Shown: in pieces, positions 8,552 to 16,161 of the stretch | Layout: every line of letters begins with the position of its first letter | Position numbering within the stretch: the first letter of the stretch is position 1 | Assembly (NCBI GenBank): GCA_964011275.1 | Contig: CAXGOB010000060.1 | Coordinates: forward strand, 1 to 29,616 | DNA length: 29,616 nucleotides | Direction of reading: 5' to 3' | Origin: UBA7328 sp002471345 | Lineage (GTDB): Bacteria > Bacteroidota > Bacteroidia > Chitinophagales > Saprospiraceae | The notes under the pieces: generated by a model | Told to the model about the DNA's origin: nothing | The model's database searches: none | Seen by the model: the letters and a program-made list of their open reading frames with translations, nothing else | Made by a program: the position numbers and the translations under genes

Positions 8552-9845
8552 ATTGTTTAGTTTTGTTGAAGAATAAATTAAAGGTCAATACAGAAAAAAG
8601 TATATTGACAAACTGAATAGGGATGTCCTTCTTTAAATAGTAAAAGGCCAATGTTGATCCAAAGGACAATGAAAGGAAAGTAGCTAATGCGATTCCTGTG
8701 ATTCCAAAAAATGGAAATAAAATAAAGTTTAGACTTACGTTGATACCTATGCTAGCTAAAATTAGGCGATAATTCCTTTGAGGTCGTCCGATAGCATCTA
8801 AGGAAATTCCAAAGATTCTACCAATTGATTTTATAACAGCTGAGTAAGCTAAAATCTGAAGTATAATAGCACTTGAGCGATATTCCTCCCCTGCTACAAA
8901 AACTAATGCTGTCTCAGCAAAGAATCCAAGTAATAAACAGAGAGGAAGCATTACAGTAAGGACAATTGTAGCGGAATGTTCGATTAATTGACCAGTCTCT
9001 GGCCTAGAATTGTTTTGATATACTTGTGAAATTTTTGGAAAGACTACTTGAGAAATACTTGTCAATGGTATTTCTACTACATTTATCAATTTGGACGCCG
9101 CATTGTAAAAGGCTACTCCTACCGGTCCTAACAAAAAACCGAGAATAAATATGTCAACTTTATTTATCAAAATAGAACTGATGTTAGTTCCAAGGACATA
9201 TCTACCATAATCGATAAGATTACGGATACAAAAGCCGCTATAATCCTTTAATCTCAACGAGATTGACAACAAACAAACCGCTAAGCTCAAGGATACGATG
9301 AGTGCTATAACTTGAAAAAATGGTAACCATTGAAGATTTAGTGGCCCAAATCTTTGAGCAATTATAATGGCCACAATAAAAGTCACTCCATAAGTAAATT
9401 TTGTTATGGCTATTTTTAAGAAGTTTTCAATTCCTATGCAATGGGATTCCCAGACTCTCAAAATTGAGCTTCCCAATACATAAATAGGATATATCAATGA
9501 AATATAAACAAGGTCTGGTGTTTGTGTTACCCATGCTAGAATTAAAGCTACTATGAGCATTAGAATGCTCATTAAAACTCCAGACACTAAAGAAAGCAGA
9601 AGAGCAGATGCTTGCAAAACATTTATAACATATTTTTCAGATTTTAAAAAAGTAATATATCCATTCTGTATAAGCCCATTTCGTGCTTGCTCAGCAATAG
9701 TCATTAAGGTCATATAGAGAATCCAAATTCCTAAATCTTCTGGAGATAGAGTTCTTATTAAAATCATAAAAGCTATAAATGCGAGGCCCCACTGAGAGCC
9801 AAAAGCCAATAGAGAGTAAAATTGATTATTGAACAATATTTTCAT
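8529..9845 (-). CDS. Wzx-type polysaccharide flippase
   Basis: This 438-residue, highly hydrophobic protein has about 12 predicted membrane helices spread from end to end. It begins with FNNQFYSLLAFGSQWGLAFI and has the internal pattern ILINKVDIFILGFLLGPVGV, followed by YNAASKLINVVEIP and VFPKISQVYQN. These fit the MOP superfamily oligosaccharide flippases (Polysacc_synt), in which the YNAA/A-region helix and the P-K-I-S segment recur. It would move the undecaprenyl-linked repeat unit across the inner membrane. Its ATG comes 2 nt after the stop of a 34-residue membrane peptide, and its 3' end overlaps the methyltransferase start by up to 23 bp. Confidence 0.88.
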   Translation of the reverse strand: MKILFNNQFYSLLAFGSQWGLAFIAFMILIRTLSPEDLGIWILYMTLMTIAEQARNGLIQNGYITFLKSEKYVINVLQASALLLSLVSGVLMSILMLIVALILAWVTQTPDLVYISLIYPIYVLGSSILRVWESHCIGIENFLKIAITKFTYGVTFIVAIIIAQRFGPLNLQWLPFFQVIALIVSLSLAVCLLSISLRLKDYSGFCIRNLIDYGRYVLGTNISSILINKVDIFILGFLLGPVGVAFYNAASKLINVVEIPLTSISQVVFPKISQVYQNNSRPETGQLIEHSATIVLTVMLPLCLLLGFFAETALVFVAGEEYRSSAIILQILAYSAVIKSIGRIFGISLDAIGRPQRNYRLILASIGINVSLNFILFPFFGITGIALATFLSLSFGSTLAFYYLKKDIPIQFVNILFSVLTFNLFFNKTKQYETSLRT

Positions 9846-9847
9846 AA

Positions 9848-9952
9848 CTATTGATTGGTTTTTGATTCAATCCTGGCTTGATTAATCCCCCAGACCAAAC
9901 CAAAGACAAAAACACATATTACCAAACCCCATGGCAGTCCTTCTCCCATCAT
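9848..9952 (-). CDS. Small single-pass membrane protein (34 aa), tightly coupled in the polysaccharide operon
   Basis: Between the GT2 and flippase genes the minus strand encodes a 34-residue peptide that begins MMGEGLPWGL, runs through a hydrophobic core (residues 9-23, LVICVFVFGLVWG) and ends in a polar tail (QARIESKTNQ). Its ATG at 9952 overlaps the TGA of the upstream GT2 in an ATGA arrangement. Its TAG at 9850-9848 stands 2 nt before the flippase ATG. The frame therefore fills the only gap between these genes exactly, which argues strongly that it is translated. It would be a one-helix inner membrane protein with a charged C-terminal tail, perhaps a partner of the flippase or glycosyltransferase. 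No known family is recognised. The second ATG at 9949 is also possible. Confidence 0.65.
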   Translation of the reverse strand: MMGEGLPWGLVICVFVFGLVWGINQARIESKTNQ

Positions 9953-11151
9953 GATATTTTCTTCTTGCTCATATTGCTTGCCATTGTGGAATGAGCGGTG
10001 TGAAGAAATGATGTTCTTGCCTTTGACAAGTTGGTCAGAGCTTTCAATGTTTGAAAAACTGCACTAAATAATCCCAACCACTTCACTAGATCTTTCTTTC
10101 GGAAATATAATTTGGGTATAGCGACTATAAAACTTGTAATATTCAATATGAGAAGTATCCACAACAGCCTAGAGATGTTATTTAAACCCGTTAATAGGCT
10201 CCAAGAAACACTGCTACAAAAAAAGATAATTGGGAGCAGTAATCTAGGTGGGAGTGCCAGGATCGATACTTTGTAGATATAATCAACATTCAATGCTTTA
10301 ATTCCATCCCAAACTCTATGTCTTAAATGATATCCCAAATATTGATATTGAGCTTGAATCCATCGTGTTCTTTGGCTTGAAAAGGCTTGCTTGTGCCTCA
10401 CTTTCTCATCGTAAATAATGGCCTCTTCTAAATAATGAATTCGTATCCCTTTTGAAGTTAATTCCAGTTCTAACTCTTTATCAAAGCCACCTACAGCAAC
10501 ACTCTTCTTTAGTGCATTCTTTAATACTAGTGGAGAGAATGCCATGCCAGATCCAGAAAGTCTTGAAGACAATCCTAAGTTATAGGCACCTTTACAATAG
10601 ATGTGATTATTTATATCTTCACTCGCTCCATCTAAAAATGCCATGGAAGTATCAGCGTTTTTAGCTTTTCTTTGACCTTGAATAGCATACATTTCATTTT
10701 CTAACCCAACATTGATATTGGCTAAAAATTGATGGTGCATAATGTTGTCAGCATCTAATATTACCACGCCTTCATAACTAGGATCCACCCATTTCTGAAG
10801 AGCAAGATTCAGTGCTTTAACCTTCGTTGATTTTTCAAAGGATACTCTTTGCACATTAATATTCAATGATAATAGAGTTTCAATAGTATTTTTCGCAAGA
10901 CTATCCGCGATTATTACTACATCATATAGATTTTGAGGATACTCTTGATTTAATGATTGCAACGCCGTTTCTACAATTACTGAATCTTCTTTATATGCAG
11001 GAATCAGAACTAAAATCTTTCTTTGTTTTGATACAATGATATTTTGCTTGTGATTTTGAAGTTTTCCAGCAATTGCGAGAATAAATGGGAGTACTCCACA
11101 GTACGAAAGGTATATTAGGAGGAGGCATCCAATTACTGAGATAATAATCAT
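9949..11151 (-). CDS. Membrane GT2 glycosyltransferase with Q-x-x-R-W-type motif
   Basis: This 400-residue protein has an N-terminal membrane helix (about 2-27), a catalytic GT-A domain and C-terminal helices around 285-375. Visible motifs are ILVLIPAYKED, VVIIADSL, VVILDADN (DxD site), GSGMAFSPLVL, GGFDKELELEL (acid corresponding to the ED motif) and QRTRWIQAQ (Q-x-x-R-W-like). This combination is that of the cellulose, hyaluronan and N-acetylglucosamine GT2 synthases, although here it sits in a Wzx/Wzy operon and may add a single sugar. It starts 1 nt after the Wzy-like gene's TAA and its TGA overlaps the start of the small membrane peptide. Of the three GT2 enzymes here, this has the clearest processive-type motif set. 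Confidence 0.88.
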   Translation of the reverse strand: MIIISVIGCLLLIYLSYCGVLPFILAIAGKLQNHKQNIIVSKQRKILVLIPAYKEDSVIVETALQSLNQEYPQNLYDVVIIADSLAKNTIETLLSLNINVQRVSFEKSTKVKALNLALQKWVDPSYEGVVILDADNIMHHQFLANINVGLENEMYAIQGQRKAKNADTSMAFLDGASEDINNHIYCKGAYNLGLSSRLSGSGMAFSPLVLKNALKKSVAVGGFDKELELELTSKGIRIHYLEEAIIYDEKVRHKQAFSSQRTRWIQAQYQYLGYHLRHRVWDGIKALNVDYIYKVSILALPPRLLLPIIFFCSSVSWSLLTGLNNISRLLWILLILNITSFIVAIPKLYFRKKDLVKWLGLFSAVFQTLKALTNLSKARTSFLHTAHSTMASNMSKKKIS

Positions 11152-11152
11152 C

Positions 11153-12571
11153 TTAATTTGTTTTGTTATTGATCATGTGATCGAATGAGGGGGCCAAAAA
11201 AATAAGTGGAATAAAAATGTTCATAATCATTCCTGTAGGCATCTGACTGAATACTTGGTTTCCATAACTCGCCATTAGTACACCTACTACACCACAATAC
11301 ATGGCCATAACCTGATTCTTAATTCCTGCATCATTTAGATTCCAAAGAATAACACCGCCTTTACCTACAAAATAGCCTAGCATTAAAACATGTAAACAAA
11401 GGCCTACAATCCCAGTCTCAGCCCATATCTTAACATAATAACTATCAGTAGGAGTCTCAGCAAGTAGTGTGTTGGGGCTAAATCTATTCCCCCAAAATCC
11501 TGCTGATCCGATTCCACCTCCAAATGGCCGTGTTCTTAAATGATTTCCAAAAGTCTTCTGATTTTTTAATCTTGCATTTAGTGAAGGGTTATCATCAGCA
11601 AGAGCCGTTCTGATTCTTCTTATTTGTTCATTGCCATGAGCAATATGTGTGTATTTTAGGAGATAAAAAGTAGTAAACAATACAAAAAAGCCCGCAATGA
11701 GAATCTTGAAATTTTTACAGAAAATGAGATATGTAATACCTCCAATTGCAGGAATAGCGAGAGCCCCTCTGGATCCTGAAATTAGGAATCCAACTACAAT
11801 GAGAATAAAAGAAACTGCATACAAGATCTTTCTTTTATCAACTCTTCCTGGCTGAAGAAGTAAAATTCCAGAGATTAATGCAAACATAGCTTGTGAAGCA
11901 CCAAATTGCCCAGCATCTGAATAAAAAGAGAATGCTCTTAACACCCCAAACAAAATGTGTTCCTCGTGATGATTTTCAGCCCATAACCAATAATCTTCAG
12001 CTGCGTCTGTCCCTATATATTTTTGTTTTATTGCCCAAAGTGCGCCAAGAACTGACAAGAAAATTAATAAGTGAAGTATTTTAATTAGAAAATCAGGTTT
12101 CTTGACTAGCCAAAGAACTATAATGAATGTGAGTAATTGATACAAACCAATTCCTCTCATAGCATAAAACCAGGCCGTAATACTTCTGGCTTCAGGATTG
12201 GCAACTTCCAGCACTATATAAGCCATCCATATTACACTCCAGAGAACGATATCCTTACTAAAAATCGACCAATCAACCTTTCTGAATCCTCTCAATACTA
12301 TACTTAGTATTGCCAAGACCAAAAAAATGTCTATTCCTAAGCCCCACTGAAATTTTATATATCTGGTCAGACCAGAAATGAAAAAAGAAAGCACTACAGC
12401 AGTGATTAGTATCTTCATTGGGTTTTGAAATAAATTGACCGATGTTGCTAATGCTAGTGGGAGAATCAATAATATGATTCCTACTTTCAACCCCATTTTA
12501 CCGATAATGATCCCAGAAATAACTGACAACACCATCAAAACAGCTAAAAACAGGAGACTTCCTGTCTTCAT
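11153..12571 (-). CDS. O-antigen ligase/polymerase (Wzy-like) membrane protein
   Basis: This protein of about 472 residues has some ten membrane helices. Two marks of the Wzy_C/O-antigen ligase family are visible. ISGSRGALAIPAI is the conserved cytoplasmic-side segment. The large outward loop contains ARLKNQKTFGNHLR, FGGGIGSAGFWG and TPTDSYYVKIWAETG, whose Arg and Tyr/Glu residues fit polymerase loops. It would join flipped repeat units into a polymer on the periplasmic face. No separate lipid A ligase is seen, so polymerase is the preferred role. ATG at 12571 (MKTGSLLFLAV) begins the first helix directly. A GTG at 12604 would add 11 residues. A gap of about 150 bp precedes it, the only sizeable one inside the operon. 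Confidence 0.85.
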   Translation of the reverse strand: MKTGSLLFLAVLMVLSVISGIIIGKMGLKVGIILLILPLALATSVNLFQNPMKILITAVVLSFFISGLTRYIKFQWGLGIDIFLVLAILSIVLRGFRKVDWSIFSKDIVLWSVIWMAYIVLEVANPEARSITAWFYAMRGIGLYQLLTFIIVLWLVKKPDFLIKILHLLIFLSVLGALWAIKQKYIGTDAAEDYWLWAENHHEEHILFGVLRAFSFYSDAGQFGASQAMFALISGILLLQPGRVDKRKILYAVSFILIVVGFLISGSRGALAIPAIGGITYLIFCKNFKILIAGFFVLFTTFYLLKYTHIAHGNEQIRRIRTALADDNPSLNARLKNQKTFGNHLRTRPFGGGIGSAGFWGNRFSPNTLLAETPTDSYYVKIWAETGIVGLCLHVLMLGYFVGKGGVILWNLNDAGIKNQVMAMYCGVVGVLMASYGNQVFSQMPTGMIMNIFIPLIFLAPSFDHMINNKTN

Positions 12572-12692
12572 ATATCCTGTTTCTTGTGTAATCAAATGGT
12601 TCACTTTGACTTATTTTTTAACAAATTTTAATCTAAATGCTGATGGAGTTCAGATCTTTCGTTTTTTGGTATAATTCAGAAGAATATTGGAG

Positions 12693-12717
12693 GATATTGC
12701 CTGTATTCAGGAATATC
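12693..12717. other. Hairpin-forming inverted repeat inside the polysaccharide operon
   Basis: GATATT, a bulged G, CCTG, TATT loop, CAGG, AATATC form a 10-bp stem with one bulge. It lies just past the stop of the group 1 glycosyltransferase in the 154-bp gap before the Wzy-like gene. No T-run follows on either strand, so it is not a convincing intrinsic terminator. It may be an RNA processing, stability or attenuation element separating the two halves of the operon. Confidence 0.4.
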
Positions 12718-12725
12718 AATTTGAC

Positions 12726-13925
12726 CTAAGAAGCAAGTTTTTCAATAATTTCACTAAACTCATGAGCACGAGATTTCCAACTGTTACTTCTAGCAAAGTC
12801 TTTTCTTTTTTGAATGTCATTTAGAGATGACCCTTGAGTTAATAATTGTTCAATACATTTCGAGAAAGAAGGTCCATCTTTTGCTATTGAGATCATGCTC
12901 TGGAAGTCAGATAAATCAGCGAATGGAGTACTCACGACGGGCTTACCTCTTAGAAGATATTCATTTATTTTTAATGGATAGATAGAAGCGGTGAGTTTAT
13001 TGATTTTGAAGGGTATTAAACAAATATCCATACAATCAACTTGAACAGGTAATTCACTTGGTTGTAAAGGACCTTTAAATTCTACATTATCAAATTTTGA
13101 AAGCCTGTTTTGAATCTTAGGATCTGTTACTCTTCCCACAAATTTGAATAAGTACTGCTTACATGTTGATATTAGATTTATAAGTAACTCTAAATCAATT
13201 CTCTCATCTATAGAACCTAAGTAACCAATAGTGTGGGTAAAACCAGTGAGGTTATCATCCAATAATAATTTATCATCATATTCGACAGAAAATACAGAGG
13301 TGTCCACACCGTTCTTCACCACAGAAATATTAGGACTTATCTTAGATTTGGTTCTTAATAAATGATCAGAAGTTACTATGGTGTAATCTGCTAATTTCAT
13401 AAATTCATTCTCCATTTTACTGCCATGCTTTTTTATCCATGGTGCAGCTGAAATTTCATCATAACAATAATAAATCACCTTGCTTTCATCAAGTTTGCCA
13501 TTCCAGAAATAGCCCAGCCAAGGTTGAAATGCATTAACTACAATTGAGTCTGAAAAATGGAGTTTTTGTATAACCTTCTGTAAGAAGAATAATAAGTATC
13601 GTGCATTGAAAGAAGAAATAAATTGATAAATTCTGTCATTTCTTATCCAATTGCATGGTATGATAGGAGGTAGCCTCAAAACATCAATAGAGCAATTATC
13701 GTCTAGTTGAATTTTGCTGACTCTATTCTTCCATCCAAGAATATGTTTTACTGGAATATATTTCTTTCCTAAAATGGAATAAATAATATCCGCCCATGAA
13801 AAGGTATAGTCTACATAAAGAACGTCATATTCTTTAGCCAAACATTTCATCATCTGAACTGTAGATTTTAAATAGTTTCCTTCCCATTTTGGAAATGCAA
13901 TACAGATCATTTTCTTCTTTTGCAT
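12726..13925 (-). CDS. Glycosyltransferase group 1 (GT4-like, TuaH-like)
   Basis: The 399-residue protein has the two-domain GT-B look. The N-terminal half holds ICIAFPKWEGNYLKSTVQ and YYCYDEISAAPW. The C-terminal half holds VVKNGVDTSVF, IGYLGSIDERIDLELL, FKGPLQPSELP and IYPLKINEYLLRGKPVVST, the donor-binding region with its E-x-x-x-x-x-x-x-P pattern. The opening resembles teichuronic acid enzyme TuaH and its relatives, as far as memory allows. It is expected to be cytoplasmic and to add one sugar to the lipid-linked acceptor with retention of configuration. ATG at 13925 is used, 4 nt after the co-polymerase stop; the codon before it is a TTG. No transmembrane helix is evident. Confidence 0.87.
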   Translation of the reverse strand: MQKKKMICIAFPKWEGNYLKSTVQMMKCLAKEYDVLYVDYTFSWADIIYSILGKKYIPVKHILGWKNRVSKIQLDDNCSIDVLRLPPIIPCNWIRNDRIYQFISSFNARYLLFFLQKVIQKLHFSDSIVVNAFQPWLGYFWNGKLDESKVIYYCYDEISAAPWIKKHGSKMENEFMKLADYTIVTSDHLLRTKSKISPNISVVKNGVDTSVFSVEYDDKLLLDDNLTGFTHTIGYLGSIDERIDLELLINLISTCKQYLFKFVGRVTDPKIQNRLSKFDNVEFKGPLQPSELPVQVDCMDICLIPFKINKLTASIYPLKINEYLLRGKPVVSTPFADLSDFQSMISIAKDGPSFSKCIEQLLTQGSSLNDIQKRKDFARSNSWKSRAHEFSEIIEKLAS

Positions 13926-13929
13926 CAAT

Positions 13930-16161
13930 TCAGATTTTATCTTTTATGGAAAAATTGAAGTTCACCAAGTTTTTAATCCATCTTCGTGCTCTCGATCTTG
14001 ATTTTGGCAGTTCACCTAAAAACTCTTCCATGCTTTCTAACCTTACCCCATTAAGCATTATGATTGGAGGCTTTCTTAATGATTCATTTAACAAATCAAG
14101 ACTATATGCATCTGCCTTACTCCAAACCCTATTTGACCTACACACTAACAAAAAATCATTTGCGTCCTTGAATAAGTGAAGTGGAAAACTTGTACCAATT
14201 ATTGCCGGAACTTCTATAATTACGTTTTGGTAATTAGACGCCCAACCATTTGGTCCTATACGATCCAACCAATTTTCGATACTTTTTGCCTCAACAAAAG
14301 ATTCATACTCTTTATAATAAATTGTATCAGCGGTTAAGCCATGAATTGCTCCAGAAAAAGATTGTTCAGGTTCTAGGCACAAGACTTTCTGAATATCCTT
14401 TTGAAATCTCTTCTTAATTAGTTGTGATACAAATGAAACCCCTTCTTTACCTCTCATACTTGAAACAATCATTATAAATGGATCCGAATTACTTCGTTTT
14501 TTATTTATTAAAAGTCTTTGATAAAGGATTTCAATTGCTCGATTTCGGATGGATAAAAAATTTATTTGAGAAGGGTTTGTGAACCCCGTATTGGGATTGG
14601 GTAGTTTAGGAAGAACACCTGCAACTTCCAATTTTAGTCTATCTGCTACTTCAGAAGGAGTTTTCATAGTATTGTCAAGGAACTCCATTAGGATTATTAT
14701 TCCTAATGTTATAAATATCCCAACTGCGAACCCAACAAGAATCAATAAAACTCTTTTACTTCCATTGTCTTTTATTGGTAAAAATGGAGCATCTAATATC
14801 CGTAGATTAGATGACATAATTGTATTTTGAAGATGAAGACGTGCTTGATTGAAACTGTGTAAATTTTCAAGATAGGCCTCCTCTGCAAGTGCAATTTCTC
14901 GTTCTATCTTTTTAAGTCTCGAACCCCAAGGTGCAAACTGAGCATAAATAGTTTGAAATTCTTCTTTTCTGCTATTGAGAGCATCTAGACGCGACTTTGA
15001 TGTTTCAACTTGTATTACACTTTTTAACCAGCTTGAAAGCAATTCATCAGAAAGCAACCCTTCAGGTGTATACTTTATATTATGAGATTGAAGGGTAATG
15101 CTGTTAATCTCACTTTCTAATTGCTCACGTTGATTAATCCAGCTCGCTTTAGATGAATCATCATATTTATCATTTGGACCTGAAAGTTCAAATAAGGTAA
15201 GTTTTTTTGTTATTTCTGAAAGCTGGTCTCGTTTTGATAATAGAGCATTATTCAATTCTGAGAGAAGTCCTCTATTTTTCAACTGAGAATCAATACGTTT
15301 CTTTGAAGAAATTGCACCCTGTAGTTGCATTTGTTCTTTTAACACCATTTCATCTAGATCTTCCTTTTTGTCTGCGATAAAACGAGTTTGCTCATAATAA
15401 TTGATGATTTGGTTATCTACCCTAAACCGAAGCAATTTATCTTCTGCTAACTTTAATTTGTCCCTGCTTTCTCTAGTAGCTTCTTCAAAATACCCCAATA
15501 CATCTTCTGATTGTCCCTCTTTAAGCAATCTGTGCTTTTCAAAAAAAACCTCACTGAGCAATTGAAGCGTCTTTCTACATACATAGGGATCCGATGTGGT
15601 GTAAGAGAACTCAATAAGATCACTTCCTCCTTTCCTGTTTACCCTAATTTTTTGAAGCTGCTCTAATCCAAAGAATTGATGATCTGAATAGACTAATTCG
15701 ATCAATGATCTATTGTTAAATGTATCTATCAGATACTCAAGATGGGTGATTGTTTTTTCAATGTTCTCCTGTTTTAAATCGTCATAACTTAATGAACCAG
15801 TAAAAACGGAGTTTATCTCTTCAAAACCTTCTTCACTAATCAACTCTACATCTGCTTCTTCAAGTTCAAGGTAATGAGCTATCAATCGTATAGATAACAT
15901 TTCTAGAGTTTCAAAAGCCGTAGCTAGATTAATGAGATTTTCAATCTCATTCCTAGTGTAATCTCTATCTATTCTGCTATCTGAATTATGATTCTCAATA
16001 TTATAACCAGATACAACACCTGTATTAATAACGGCTTTGGATGTGAATTGCTTTTCTTCATTAGTTGTAAGAAAGAAGATTATAGATGCAGTCAAGATTC
16101 CAATACAAAAAATGAGCAAGAATTTACTCACAATAATCTTAATAAATCTTTCTAAGCTCAT
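13930..16161 (-). CDS. Wzz/Wzc-like polysaccharide co-polymerase with degenerate tyrosine-kinase domain
   Basis: This 743-residue protein has a first membrane helix at about 11-31, a long periplasmic part with coiled coils (about 200-460), and a second helix at about 475-500 (ILVGFAVGIFITLGIIILME). The second helix is followed by TMKTPSEVADRLKLEVAGVLP, the classic junction of GumC/Wzc proteins. The cytoplasmic C-terminus (about 555-743) has the position and strand pattern of a BY-kinase. However, the Walker A region reads SSMRGKEGVSF (S567-F577) with no GKS/T, the DTPP-like motif is EVPA, and there is no C-terminal tyrosine cluster. It should control chain length and bridge the inner membrane to the export channel, probably without kinase activity. 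Its ATG overlaps the upstream TGA (ATGA, 4 bp). Confidence 0.9.
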   Translation of the reverse strand: MSLERFIKIIVSKFLLIFCIGILTASIIFFLTTNEEKQFTSKAVINTGVVSGYNIENHNSDSRIDRDYTRNEIENLINLATAFETLEMLSIRLIAHYLELEEADVELISEEGFEEINSVFTGSLSYDDLKQENIEKTITHLEYLIDTFNNRSLIELVYSDHQFFGLEQLQKIRVNRKGGSDLIEFSYTTSDPYVCRKTLQLLSEVFFEKHRLLKEGQSEDVLGYFEEATRESRDKLKLAEDKLLRFRVDNQIINYYEQTRFIADKKEDLDEMVLKEQMQLQGAISSKKRIDSQLKNRGLLSELNNALLSKRDQLSEITKKLTLFELSGPNDKYDDSSKASWINQREQLESEINSITLQSHNIKYTPEGLLSDELLSSWLKSVIQVETSKSRLDALNSRKEEFQTIYAQFAPWGSRLKKIEREIALAEEAYLENLHSFNQARLHLQNTIMSSNLRILDAPFLPIKDNGSKRVLLILVGFAVGIFITLGIIILMEFLDNTMKTPSEVADRLKLEVAGVLPKLPNPNTGFTNPSQINFLSIRNRAIEILYQRLLINKKRSNSDPFIMIVSSMRGKEGVSFVSQLIKKRFQKDIQKVLCLEPEQSFSGAIHGLTADTIYYKEYESFVEAKSIENWLDRIGPNGWASNYQNVIIEVPAIIGTSFPLHLFKDANDFLLVCRSNRVWSKADAYSLDLLNESLRKPPIIMLNGVRLESMEEFLGELPKSRSRARRWIKNLVNFNFSIKDKI

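Noticed and set aside
14579..14830. 83-residue plus-strand frame inside the co-polymerase gene
   Set aside because: It is fully antisense to the conserved second membrane helix and junction of a strongly supported gene.
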